From NCBI RefSeq assembly GCF_005222845.1, contig NZ_STFZ01000021.1:62001-126000 (forward strand): DNA of 64,000 nt, given 5' to 3'. The stretch's first letter is position 1; every line of letters starts with the position of its first letter. The notes under the pieces are model-generated. The model did no database searches, was not told the DNA's origin, and was given only the letters and a program-made list of their open reading frames with translations. Positions 19,168 through 27,769 of the stretch are shown piece by piece. Source of the stretch: Rhizobium sp. FY34 (GTDB lineage: Bacteria; Pseudomonadota; Alphaproteobacteria; Rhizobiales; Rhizobiaceae). The translations under genes and the position numbers were made by a program.

Positions 19168-19380
19168 GAGAAAACCACAGTCGGACCTCTCGGTCCGGCG
19201 AGGATTTGCGACAACGTCCGGGAGGCAAAACCGCCCGGTGCTTCGCATGGGCCGGATTTCGTTCACCGGCTACGTCGCAATCCTCGACCGATGCCAACAG
19301 CATCGCTCTCCGGTATGCTCCTTGCCGGATGAACGTCTCCGGTCCCACGCAATGGGTTCCTATCATCGACGCTTGGTATC
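19110..19380. repeat. Imperfect long inverted-repeat element at the trmFO 3' end
   Basis: The outer arms are nearly identical: ATACCAAGCGTCGATGATAG occurs at 19110-19129 and its reverse complement at 19360-19379. Further in, AACC/ATTGCG, CCGGC-AGGAG and CGAGGATT-GCGAC segments also pair between the arms (left near 19131-19212, right near 19272-19358), so the symmetry spans about 100 bp per arm. The centre holds a CCGGG/CCCGG hairpin. No ORF or transposase is present. This is the layout of a MITE or rhizobial mosaic-type repeat. It supplies the 3' end of trmFO and also the stop codon of the convergent gene at 19379. Confidence 0.75.
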
Positions 19381-19858
19381 AGACCTTGGCGGGACCGAGA
19401 TCGTCTCCGAACCCATCGACGCCTGACAAAGCCTGGCTGCCCGGTGCCATGAAATTGCCGAGCAGCCAGAGCGACACTTCTGCGGCTTCGGCGGCTGTCA
19501 TAAAGGTAAAACTGCCGTTTTGAGTTGGCGCATCAAGAAACTCGATGGCAAGCCCGCGACCATTGGGTAACGGGTCTACGCGCACGCGACCGGGTTCGAT
19601 CAGGTGGCAGGCGTAGTGATTGCCGCGGTTGCGCATGATGCCGGCCTTGTTGTCATGCAGGCGCACGAAGACTGCCAGACCATCAACCGTCTCATGCAGA
19701 CTGCGAATGGCTTCCAGCGGATAGGCCCGGCCGAATTCTATGATGGCCAACCCTGCATCATGCCTGTTGCCCTCTTCACGATACTTGGCCATCCGCGTCG
19801 CATAATAGGCAAACGCAATGACAAGCAGAAAGAGGATGGACCAGGTCACAAGGCTCAC
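19379..19858 (-). CDS. Membrane-anchored hypothetical protein
   Basis: Protein of 159 residues with one N-terminal transmembrane helix (SLVTWSILFLLVIAFAYYAT) and a soluble remainder. I do not recognise the family. The final codons ...DDLGPAKV end with a TGA contributed by the edge of the inverted-repeat element, so the C-terminus may be altered. It is convergent with trmFO and lies 103 bp downstream of the phytoene-synthase-like gene on the same strand. Confidence 0.7.
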   Translation of the reverse strand: MSLVTWSILFLLVIAFAYYATRMAKYREEGNRHDAGLAIIEFGRAYPLEAIRSLHETVDGLAVFVRLHDNKAGIMRNRGNHYACHLIEPGRVRVDPLPNGRGLAIEFLDAPTQNGSFTFMTAAEAAEVSLWLLGNFMAPGSQALSGVDGFGDDLGPAKV

Positions 19859-19961
19859 AATGATCCCTTTCGAAAATCGGGCAAGGCAATGCAGGCGCTA
19901 TAGCGTTTGAGGCTTGCGCGAATGTGGCCAGCGTTAAGGACATGGGCCAGAATGGCGCGGA

Positions 19962-20816
19962 TCAGATACGCTTCAGCACCAGCGTCCCGGTCATGCGCAA
20001 TTGTCGGCGCCACTGCGCCGACTGAAGCGGAGCCTCAAGGCGATCGGCTCGCAGACGCTGCGCGCGGCGCAGAACGGGATAGGCCAAAGCGACGGGTAGA
20101 TAGGCAGGCAACAGCGCGGCGGGGATCTTGCCCGCAGCCCGCGCCCGCCGCAGGTGGTCGAGCCCAAGGCCAGCAAAGGCATTCAGCGCAAGGCTGAGCT
20201 TATGGGCATCCTCCTCCGCCAAAAAGCTGTCGCGGTTCAGCCCGGTTGCCACAAGGATATTCTCCGGCACATAGACCTGGCCGCGACGCAGGTGGAGCGG
20301 CATCAGAAGCAGGAGACCGGCAATCGCCTGTGCCACGCCCGCATGGCCGGCAATCTCGGTGTTGCCCATCGCCGCCTGTGGGTCCAGCACCAGGCTGGCA
20401 AGCTGGATCAGCGCAGAGGCCGTTTCGCCCGCATAGCCTTCCAGCGCGTTTCGATCCGGCATAGGATCATCGTAAAGGTCGAAAATGCGCGCATCGATCA
20501 TGTCGAGAAAGGTCTGGCGCGGCAGGCCATGCGTGTCGATCGTCTCGATCAGCGCGCGCGCCACCGGATTGGCACTTGCCTCGCCCTTGGCTGTGCCCTC
20601 CAGCAGATCCCGCCACCATTGCAGCCGGATTTCACCGGCAAGCGGCTGCTGCACAACGTCTCGCACGCGAGCAATTTCCGCATTGAAGGCATAAAGCGCC
20701 GCAAGGGCGCCCTGCTTCGGTTGTGGAGACAGGAGGCAGGCGAGATAGCGATCACGATCCGTCTCGCGGAGCGTTGCAAGACATATGTCCCAATGGGAGC
20801 CAGCGCTGGCCGTCAC
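19962..20816 (-). CDS. Phytoene/squalene synthase-fold protein, NDUFAF6-like
   Basis: Protein of 284 residues of the trans-isoprenyl synthase fold. Where true phytoene or squalene synthases carry an Asp-rich DDxxD motif, this protein has FNAEIARVRDVV, and IRLQWWRDLLEG follows. That pattern resembles the mitochondrial complex I assembly factor NDUFAF6 more than a carotenoid enzyme. No other carotenoid or hopanoid gene is nearby. The gene is 24 bp downstream of the NDUFAF3-like gene and in the secDF cluster. A role in respiratory complex assembly is inferred; catalytic activity seems unlikely from the missing aspartates. Confidence 0.82.
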   Translation of the reverse strand: MTASAGSHWDICLATLRETDRDRYLACLLSPQPKQGALAALYAFNAEIARVRDVVQQPLAGEIRLQWWRDLLEGTAKGEASANPVARALIETIDTHGLPRQTFLDMIDARIFDLYDDPMPDRNALEGYAGETASALIQLASLVLDPQAAMGNTEIAGHAGVAQAIAGLLLLMPLHLRRGQVYVPENILVATGLNRDSFLAEEDAHKLSLALNAFAGLGLDHLRRARAAGKIPAALLPAYLPVALAYPVLRRAQRLRADRLEAPLQSAQWRRQLRMTGTLVLKRI

Positions 20817-20840
20817 GGCAGTGTCTCCGCTTTCAAGAAG

Positions 20841-21227
20841 TCAGACGGCGATGAAGGCAGCCGCCACCGGCCGCTGCTCGCCGAGCATGATATTATACGT
20901 GCGCACGGCGGCTCCGGTTCCCATCGGGTCGGAAGAAATGCCTTTGGCCCGAAGTGCTGCCTTCAGAGGCGCCGGCAGGGGCCGGATATCCTTGCCGGTG
21001 CCGACCAGCAGAAATTCCACATCGCCGGCTTCCGCCAGAATACGCGCAAAGGCGTCTACCGTCAGCGCATCGCCTTCAGACAGATCCCAGCCGTAGATAC
21101 CGGACGGCAGGCAGATCAGCGAGCCACGATGCGACATGTCGGCAAAGCGGAAACCGCCATTGCCGTAGGAGTCGATCACGGCCCGGCCCGGAAAGTGGGC
21201 GTCGCGGATTTCAATGTTACGCGCCAA
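20841..21227 (-). CDS. Mth938-like (DUF498) protein, NDUFAF3 homologue
   Basis: Protein of 128 residues with the Mth938/NDUFAF3 fold: an N-terminal IDSYGNGGFRFADMSHRGS segment, the conserved FLLVGTGKDIRPLP strand-turn and ISSDPMGTGAAVRTYNIM near the C-terminus. Human NDUFAF3 belongs to this family and assembles mitochondrial complex I; bacterial members are uncharacterised. The ATG is 3 bp after the secDF stop, so translation is probably coupled. The gene order secDF-Mth938-phytoene-synthase-like is conserved among alphaproteobacteria, from memory. Confidence 0.88.
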   Translation of the reverse strand: MARNIEIRDAHFPGRAVIDSYGNGGFRFADMSHRGSLICLPSGIYGWDLSEGDALTVDAFARILAEAGDVEFLLVGTGKDIRPLPAPLKAALRAKGISSDPMGTGAAVRTYNIMLGEQRPVAAAFIAV

Positions 21228-21230
21228 GGA

Positions 21231-23795
21231 TCACACGCCCGGCTTGCTGCTGGACAAGCTCTTCTCCGTCTTTGTCTTGCGGTTCTCCTCCGTATCGAAG
21301 GCATCGCTGCGCAGCTTGAAGGCAATCAGCACAGGGGCCGCGATATAGATCGACGAGAAGGTCCCGACGGCCACGCCAAACAGCATGGCGAAAGTAAAGG
21401 AGCGAATGACTTCGCCACCGAAGATATAAAGCGCCGAGAGCGCAATCATCGTCGTCAGACCGGTCAGAACCGTACGCGACAGCGTCTGGTTGATCGAAAT
21501 GTCGATGAGTTCCGTCAGCGGCATTTTCTTGTAGCGCCGCAGGTTCTCTCGCATTCGGTCATAGACGACAACCGTATCGTTGAGCGAATAACCGACAATC
21601 GTCAAAATGGCCGCGATACTGGTCAGGTTGAACTCGATACCCGTCAGAACAAAAAGCCCCATGGTCAGGATCACGTCATGCATCGTGGCGATGATCGCAC
21701 CCACCGCGAACTGCCATTCGAAACGAAACCAGATGTAGACGAGGATGAACAGCAGCGCCACACCGACGCCAAGCGTGGCCGTAAAGCTCAATTCGCTCGA
21801 GACAGACGGGCCAACGACCTCGACGCGGCGGAAATCATATTCCCCTTCCAGGTCATTGCGAATGCGCTGCAGCGCCGACTGCTCGGCATTTTCGCCACCA
21901 TCCTGCGCCTGCACGCGCACAAGAACATCCTGTGGCGTACCAAAGCCTTGCGCCTGAACCTCACCCAGATTGAGTTGGTCGAGCCGCGCACGGATATCGG
22001 CAATATTGGCGTCGCCTTCCCGCGCCTTCATCTCGATGATCGAACCGCCACGGAAATCGATGCCGAGATTCATGCCGATGCTGGCAAACGCCACCACCGA
22101 GGCAATCGACAAAGCAGCAGCACCGAAGAATGTGTAACGGCGCAGCGACATGAAAGGCAGGCCACGACCATCGAACATGCCGGTGCGAATGCCTTTCGGC
22201 AACTGCTTGGGCTTGGAACGACGCACCCAGAGCGCAAACATCCAGCTTGTAAAGGTAAAGGCGGTAAAGACGGTGGTGACGATACCGACGGCCAGCGTCA
22301 CGGCAAAGCCACGCACCGGGCCGGAGCCTAGATAGAACAGCACGACGGCGGCAATCAGCGTCGTCAGGTTGGCATCGATGATCGTGGCGAAGGCACGCTT
22401 GAAGCCGCTGTCGATGGCAGGCAGCAGCGAGCGACCGCTTTTGACCTCTTCGCGAATGCGCTCATAGATCAGAACGTTGGAATCCACCGCCATGCCCATG
22501 GTCAGCACGATACCGGCAATGCCGGGCAGTGTCAGCGTCGAGCCAATCAAGGTCAGGACGGAAAGGATCATGACGATGTTCACGGCAAGCGCGATATTGG
22601 CCAGTATCCCGAAGAAACCATAGAATGCGAGCATGAAACTGGCGACGGCGAGCGCGCCGATGATACTGGCTACAACGCCGGCGCGGATGGAATCCGCACC
22701 AAGGCCGGGACCAACCGTGCGCTCTTCAACAACTGTCAGCGTGGCTGGCAGCGCGCCGGCACGCAGCAGAACCGCGAGATCATTGGCGCTCTGAACGTTG
22801 AAATTGCCGGAAATCTGGCCGGACCCGCCGATAATCGGTTCGCGGATAACCGGCGCGGAAATCACCTGGTCATCGAGGACGATGGCAAACGGACGCCCGA
22901 CATTCTGCTGCGTGGCCTGCGCAAAACGCTGGGCACCGCGCGAATCGAAGCGGAAGGTGACGACCGGTTCATTGGTCTGCTGGTTGAAGCTGGCCTGTGA
23001 ATCAACAAGGCTTTCGCCCGAGACCAGCGCACGACGCTCCACCAGGTAAGGCACCGGTGGATCATCCATCGAATACATGATCTGCGATGCCGCCGGAGGG
23101 CGACCGTTCAGCGCCTCCTGAACCGGCATGCTGGTATCGACCATGTGGAAGGAGAGTTTTGCCGTCTGATTGAGCAGGGCCTTCAGGCGCTGCGGATCTT
23201 CAAGACCCGGAACCTGCACGATGATGCGGTCTTCGCCCTGACGCTGGATCAGCGGTTCGGTCGTGCCGAGCTCGTCAACACGGCGACGCACCACCTCGAT
23301 GGACTGCGTGACTGCCGAGGACAGTCGGTAATTGATGCCTGCATCGGTCAGGCTGAGGCGCAAGGCTCCGTCACCGCCATCGGCGAGAGTCATTTCTGTG
23401 ACCGTCCCGCCGAATGCGCCTGACGAGACCGGCTGAAGCAGCGGCGCAAGTGCCGTGCGGGCTGCTTCGATCTGAGCTGGATCGGTAATCTTGACCTGGA
23501 TCTGCTGACCGGTGCCATTGAGGCCTGTATAGCGCACATTGGCTTCGCGCAGGACATTGCGCACATCGCCGACGACCGTTTCCAGCCGTTCCTTGACGAT
23601 ATCTGCACGCTCAAGCTTGAGCATGATGTGCGAGCCGCCCTGAAGATCGAGGCCAAGCGTGACCTTTTTCGTCGGGAACCAGCTTGGGAGCTCTGCCAAA
23701 CGCTCATTGCTGAAAAGATTCGGTGCCGCCACGAAACCGCAGAGGACAATGACGAACCAGATGAATAGGGTCTTCCAGCGTGAGAAGTATAGCAT
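21231..23795 (-). CDS. secDF: Fused SecDF protein-export membrane protein
   Basis: Accessory subunit of the Sec translocase that uses the proton-motive force to pull proteins into the periplasm; 854 residues, a natural fusion of SecD and SecF. The SecD half has GLDLQGGSH near residue 50, then the large periplasmic P1 region with GTTEPLIQRQGEDRIIVQVP, then helices including GIAGIVLTMGMAVDSNVLIYERIREE. The SecF half begins near residue 530 with ASIGMNLGIDFRGG and ends with YSLNDTVVVYDRMRENLRR. The ATG at 23795 is chosen over an upstream codon because it starts at the first membrane helix. yajC lies immediately upstream. Confidence 0.97.
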   Translation of the reverse strand: MLYFSRWKTLFIWFVIVLCGFVAAPNLFSNERLAELPSWFPTKKVTLGLDLQGGSHIMLKLERADIVKERLETVVGDVRNVLREANVRYTGLNGTGQQIQVKITDPAQIEAARTALAPLLQPVSSGAFGGTVTEMTLADGGDGALRLSLTDAGINYRLSSAVTQSIEVVRRRVDELGTTEPLIQRQGEDRIIVQVPGLEDPQRLKALLNQTAKLSFHMVDTSMPVQEALNGRPPAASQIMYSMDDPPVPYLVERRALVSGESLVDSQASFNQQTNEPVVTFRFDSRGAQRFAQATQQNVGRPFAIVLDDQVISAPVIREPIIGGSGQISGNFNVQSANDLAVLLRAGALPATLTVVEERTVGPGLGADSIRAGVVASIIGALAVASFMLAFYGFFGILANIALAVNIVMILSVLTLIGSTLTLPGIAGIVLTMGMAVDSNVLIYERIREEVKSGRSLLPAIDSGFKRAFATIIDANLTTLIAAVVLFYLGSGPVRGFAVTLAVGIVTTVFTAFTFTSWMFALWVRRSKPKQLPKGIRTGMFDGRGLPFMSLRRYTFFGAAALSIASVVAFASIGMNLGIDFRGGSIIEMKAREGDANIADIRARLDQLNLGEVQAQGFGTPQDVLVRVQAQDGGENAEQSALQRIRNDLEGEYDFRRVEVVGPSVSSELSFTATLGVGVALLFILVYIWFRFEWQFAVGAIIATMHDVILTMGLFVLTGIEFNLTSIAAILTIVGYSLNDTVVVYDRMRENLRRYKKMPLTELIDISINQTLSRTVLTGLTTMIALSALYIFGGEVIRSFTFAMLFGVAVGTFSSIYIAAPVLIAFKLRSDAFDTEENRKTKTEKSLSSSKPGV

Positions 23796-23863
23796 TGAGC
23801 TCTCGATGTTCTGGATAGAACAGGGGGCGCCTCGATACCGGGACGCCAACCCGCTATCGGGTG

Positions 23864-24214
23864 TCAGGCAGTTTCGGTCTTGACCGGCTCGCCCTTGACA
23901 CGGACTTCGGCAATATAGGTGCGCATGGCGCGGATCTTCACGCCTTCGGCGATTTCGACCTCGAGCTCGTTGTCATCGACGACCTTGGTCACCTTGCCGG
24001 CAATGCCACCGCCGAGAACGACCTGATCGCCACGACGGATGTTCGCCAGCGTTTCCTGCCGCTTCTTCATCTGTGCACGCTGCGGGCGGATGAGGAAGAA
24101 GTACCAGACCACCATCAGCGGCGCGAACAGGAAAAGCATTTCGAGGCCGGAGCCGAATGCGGATGCACCAGGTGCGGCACCCTCGGCTTGGGCAAATGCT
24201 TCTGTAATGAACAT
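23864..24214 (-). CDS. yajC: Preprotein translocase subunit YajC
   Basis: Single-span membrane protein of 116 residues associated with SecDF. The helix LFLFAPLMVVWYFFLIRPQR is followed by the hallmark RAQMKKRQETLANIRRGDQVVL and a small beta domain. It is 68 bp upstream of secDF and heads the yajC-secDF-NDUFAF3-NDUFAF6-like cluster. It is divergent from the DUF815 ATPase gene; the 202-bp gap should hold both promoters. Confidence 0.97.
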   Translation of the reverse strand: MFITEAFAQAEGAAPGASAFGSGLEMLFLFAPLMVVWYFFLIRPQRAQMKKRQETLANIRRGDQVVLGGGIAGKVTKVVDDNELEVEIAEGVKIRAMRTYIAEVRVKGEPVKTETA

Positions 24215-24416
24215 CGAGAACTCCCAGGAAAAATGGTTACGGAGGTACCCCCCGCTTCAAGCCGCCGGAATATAGTTGCGCTGAAGGCGAATGCAACAGA
24301 AACGGCGGACACGGCGTACCGAATTGAGCGCTCTTACCCTTTCGATGCACAAAACACCATGCTACCGCGAACGAAAAGCGTTGTTGCCGTGCAAGTCGAT
24401 GCACAGGAGGGAAAAC

Positions 24417-25313
24417 ATGTCCGAGGTTTCAACCGCTACACTGATTGCCGAGGTTCGCCGCCTTGCCGACGCTTTGGAGCGGCTGGCGGGCCCGCCGCCG
24501 GCGAAAAACGACTGGACCGCCGCCGATTGCTTCGTCTGGGTGCCTGCGCGCGAATTCCTGCAACCGGTGCTGCGCCCGAACCGCGTCGCACTAAAGCTGA
24601 TCCGTGGCGTCGATCACGTTCGCGACATCCTGCATGAAAACACCCTGCGATTCGCCGAGGGTTTTGCTGCCAACAACGTGCTTCTCTGGGGCGCGCGCGG
24701 CATGGGCAAATCCTCGCTGGTGAAAGCCGTGCATGCGGATGTGCGCGCCGCCGGCGCGCGCTTGAAACTGGTCGAGGTTCACCGCGAAGATATTTCGTCG
24801 CTGCCGACGCTTCTCGATATCCTCAAAACATCAGGCTTTCGAGTCATCGTGTTTTGCGACGACCTATCCTTCGATCATGACGATACCGCCTATAAATCCC
24901 TGAAGGCAGCCCTTGATGGTGGCATCGAAGGCCGTCCGGACAATGTCCTGTTCTACGCCACGTCCAATCGCCGACATCTTCTGCCACGCCACATGATGGA
25001 AAACGAGCAATCGACGGCGAGCAACCCCTCGGAAGCGGTCGAGGAGAAGGTCTCGCTGTCGGATCGCTTCGGGCTCTGGCTCGGCTTCCACAAATGCAAC
25101 CAAACCGACTATCTGGCGATGATCGACGCCTATGCCGACCATTTCGGCATATCGGACGATCGTGAAAGACTGCATCACGAGGCGCTGGAATGGGCAACCA
25201 CCCGCGGCGGGCGCTCGGGCCGCGTCGCCTGGCAATATATCCAGGATCTCGCCGGGCGCCTGCGCAAGCCGCTGGAGCGCGACGGATATGCATCGGTGGC
25301 ACCTTCCCCATAA
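24417..25313 (+). CDS. DUF815 family P-loop ATPase
   Basis: Soluble ATPase of 298 residues. Walker A is GARGMGKSSL near residues 85-95; Walker B is VIVFCDDLSFD near residues 144-154; sensor 1 is LFYATSNRRHLLPR. The DUF815 hallmark E..KVSLSDRFGLWLGF follows. It belongs to the AAA+ superfamily, and its role is not established. A perfect AGGAGG site lies 8 bp before the ATG at 24417, ruling out the 42-residue upstream extension. It is divergent from yajC; this adjacency recurs in alphaproteobacteria, from memory, but does not prove a link to Sec. Confidence 0.9.
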   Translation: MSEVSTATLIAEVRRLADALERLAGPPPAKNDWTAADCFVWVPAREFLQPVLRPNRVALKLIRGVDHVRDILHENTLRFAEGFAANNVLLWGARGMGKSSLVKAVHADVRAAGARLKLVEVHREDISSLPTLLDILKTSGFRVIVFCDDLSFDHDDTAYKSLKAALDGGIEGRPDNVLFYATSNRRHLLPRHMMENEQSTASNPSEAVEEKVSLSDRFGLWLGFHKCNQTDYLAMIDAYADHFGISDDRERLHHEALEWATTRGGRSGRVAWQYIQDLAGRLRKPLERDGYASVAPSP

Positions 25314-25317
25314 CGCA

Positions 25318-25342
25318 GAAAGCCCGGACGAGCCGGGCTTTC
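25318..25342. terminator. Bidirectional terminator between the DUF815 and LytM-like genes
   Basis: A perfect 10-bp GAAAGCCCGG/CCGGGCTTTC stem with a 5-base loop lies between two convergent genes. Confidence 0.65.
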
Positions 25343-25364
25343 GCTATCTCCTCACGACGCAATA

Positions 25365-26984
25365 CTATTCGAGGAAAGTGATCGGGTTTACCGGCGTTGC
25401 ATCCTTGCGCACTTCGAAATGTACCTGCGGGCGCTTGGCGTCACCGCTCATGCCGGATGTGGCGACCGTCTGGCCGCGCTGGATCTTCTGGCCGCGCGTC
25501 ACCGAAATATTGGCGGCGTGGCCATAGACTGTAACCTTGCCGTCGTCATGGCGCACGAGAACCGTGTTGCCGAGCTGCTTCAATCCATTGCCGGCATAGA
25601 TCACGACGCCGTTTTCGGCGGCTTTGATCGGTGTACCTTCCGGCACGGAAATGTCGATACCGTCATTGCGGCTGCCATTGACGTTCTGCCCGTAGGACGC
25701 AATCACCGCGCCAGTGACCGGCCAGCGATATTTGCTGATGCCCGTAGATGTCGGTGCAGGCGTCGACATGTCGGACTTCTGTTCGACATCCGACAGGCTT
25801 GCCGTTTGGGCCGCCGCTGGCTTTTCAGGCGCTTTGGCAGCCGGCGCATCCGGCTTCAGGGCAACCTGCTCGGCCTTAGGGGCAGCGGCAGGCTTCTGTG
25901 TTGCAGCAGCGGGAATCGAGGCCGTCTTCAGGTCATCGCCCGAGGTGCCGGCAACCTTCAGAGTCTGGCCGATTCGCAGATTGCCGTCGGTGATGCCGTT
26001 TTCGGCCTTCAGGCGATCGATCGGCGTATTGGTGGCCTTGGCGATCTTGGACAGGGTGTCGCCGCTCTTGACGACATAGCCGCCGCTTGGCGGAACCGGC
26101 TTGCCGCCGGCAGGCGGCGTCAGCTTGCCGGCTTCGGCCTGCATCTTGTCGCGGGCACCAGCCGGTGTCGGCAGGACGGCAACCTTGTCGCCCGGCTGTT
26201 GGGACGGAACCGGAAGCTTGCCCGGATTTTGCAGGTCGATGGCGCCGGCCGCAAGCTTGGCCGCATTCGTGCCCTGCGAATAGGTAGGGATGATGACGAT
26301 CTGACCGGCCGTGATCGATCCGCCATTGGCGCGCAGGATTTCCTTTTCCGGAACGCCGTAACGGTTGGAAAGCGTTGCAGCTGTCTCACCGGGCTTCAAC
26401 GTTACCTTCGGTGCATTGGTAACAGACCAGCCCTTGGAACCAGTCGAACCGGTGACGACACCATCGGCATTGACGGTCGGAGGACGGCGCACGCTGGCCG
26501 TGGCTTCCGGCACCTTGGCCGGCATGGGCTGGGCAAGCGCCTCATTGCGGCTCTGTAGATCGCGGGCCGGCGGAAGCGAAGCGGCAGACTGCGACGCGGC
26601 TGAAGGCGGCGCAAGTTCAGCGCGCTGGATGGATGCGGAGGCACGTGCCGGCGACGGGCTTGCCGGCGCAACAGGCTGGTAGCCGCCTGACGCATAACCA
26701 CCGGAATTTGCGGCCGGATAAGGCTGGCTCACCGCTCCGCTGCGGGACAGGTAGTCCGAGCCGGGTGCGGAACCTATATTTTCTTCCGGGATCGGTGCAA
26801 GACCATAAGCACCGCCACCCTGTCTTTGCGGGATGGATGCCGTCGTCAGACTATCCTTGTCGGAAAACAGACCGGTAAAACGAGATGCGTCGGAGCTGCA
26901 ACCCGCCGCCGTACTGGCCAGAAAGACCGCAACGGCTATGCGTACGGCTGAGTTTCTCATTTTCGATGAACTGTTCAAACGCAT
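25365..26984 (-). CDS. LysM and degenerate LytM (M23-like) lipoprotein, NlpD/DipM-like
   Basis: Envelope protein of 539 residues. A lipobox-like LASTAAGC follows the N-terminal helix. A proline/alanine-rich region leads to two LysM domains, the second at GGYVVKSGDTLSKIAKATNT. The C-terminal M23 domain reads NDGIDISVPEGTPIKAAENG, then VYGHAANI and VHFEVR. The first zinc-ligand histidine of active M23 peptidases (H.GID) is asparagine here, as in NlpD, so it likely activates amidases rather than cleaving peptidoglycan itself. It is the last gene of the tatABC-serS-surE-pcm set. The start at 26984 is chosen from weak purine-rich sequence upstream; 26960 is possible. Confidence 0.88.
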   Translation of the reverse strand: MRLNSSSKMRNSAVRIAVAVFLASTAAGCSSDASRFTGLFSDKDSLTTASIPQRQGGGAYGLAPIPEENIGSAPGSDYLSRSGAVSQPYPAANSGGYASGGYQPVAPASPSPARASASIQRAELAPPSAASQSAASLPPARDLQSRNEALAQPMPAKVPEATASVRRPPTVNADGVVTGSTGSKGWSVTNAPKVTLKPGETAATLSNRYGVPEKEILRANGGSITAGQIVIIPTYSQGTNAAKLAAGAIDLQNPGKLPVPSQQPGDKVAVLPTPAGARDKMQAEAGKLTPPAGGKPVPPSGGYVVKSGDTLSKIAKATNTPIDRLKAENGITDGNLRIGQTLKVAGTSGDDLKTASIPAAATQKPAAAPKAEQVALKPDAPAAKAPEKPAAAQTASLSDVEQKSDMSTPAPTSTGISKYRWPVTGAVIASYGQNVNGSRNDGIDISVPEGTPIKAAENGVVIYAGNGLKQLGNTVLVRHDDGKVTVYGHAANISVTRGQKIQRGQTVATSGMSGDAKRPQVHFEVRKDATPVNPITFLE

Positions 26985-27119
26985 GACTCGACCTACACCA
27001 CGCAACCAACTTGGGAGTCATTAAAGCGCGTTAGTCTTACCGGCGGGTTAAGGCCCGCCATAAGGGTCGAATATTTTTGGCAAATTGCTAACCATGATGC
27101 AGCGCAGCAATCACCCTTT

Positions 27120-27761
27120 TCACAGTTGCGAGGCGATATGCGGCACAAGCGGCAGGAAACCGACCGGAAACAGATCTTCCCGTTCGAAGCGACTGCCGGT
27201 CTTGGTCAGGCGCACCATCATGCACGTCTCGTCATCCAGCATCAGCGGCGCCACCATGGAACCGCCATGCACCAGCTGTTCGGCATAGAATCGCGGGATC
27301 TGGCTAAAGGCGGCAGTCACCAGAATGCGGTCGAACGTGCCCTCGCCCGGCATGCCATTGCCACCATCGGCCTGACGAATGATGACATTGCGCAGACCCA
27401 GCGCCTCGATCCGCCCCTGCGCCGCCGTGACCAGCGTGCGATAGCGCTCGACGGACAGAACGCGCTCGGCAAGCCGGCACATGACGGCGGTCATGAAGCC
27501 GCTACCTGTGCCAATTTCGAGCACCCGCTGACCGGGACGGATCTGCAGGCGCGAGAGGATGCGCACGGCCAGATCCGCACCTTCCATGAAGGAACCGCAA
27601 TCGATGGGAATAGAACGGCTGGAATAGGCATCGCCAATGAATTGCGGCGGCACGAATTGCGAGCGCGGCGTCTGCTCGCAGGCGGTGAGCAGATCGAGAT
27701 CGGTGAGGCCTTCCGCCCGGAGCCGAAGCACCAGCGAGGCAAACCCCTCCTTCTCGAGCAT
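27120..27761 (-). CDS. pcm: Protein-L-isoaspartate O-methyltransferase
   Basis: AdoMet-dependent repair enzyme that methylates isoaspartyl residues, 213 residues. The Rossmann motif is VLEIGTGSGFMTAV; IDCGSFMEGAD before it and FDRILVTAAF after it fit the PIMT family. The ATG at 27761 is listed; a TTG at 27773 overlaps the surE stop by 2 bp and is an alternative with the same coupling. The surE-pcm pair is a widespread stationary-phase and protein-repair couple. Confidence 0.93.
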   Translation of the reverse strand: MLEKEGFASLVLRLRAEGLTDLDLLTACEQTPRSQFVPPQFIGDAYSSRSIPIDCGSFMEGADLAVRILSRLQIRPGQRVLEIGTGSGFMTAVMCRLAERVLSVERYRTLVTAAQGRIEALGLRNVIIRQADGGNGMPGEGTFDRILVTAAFSQIPRFYAEQLVHGGSMVAPLMLDDETCMMVRLTKTGSRFEREDLFPVGFLPLVPHIASQL

Positions 27762-27769
27762 GCCGGCTT

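Noticed and set aside
19962..20816. Carotenoid or hopanoid biosynthesis enzyme
   Set aside because: First Asp-rich motif missing and no pathway neighbours.
20154..22331. 725-codon plus-strand open frame
   Set aside because: Antisense shadow of secDF and its downstream genes; low-complexity His/Arg/Gln-rich translation, no ribosome site.
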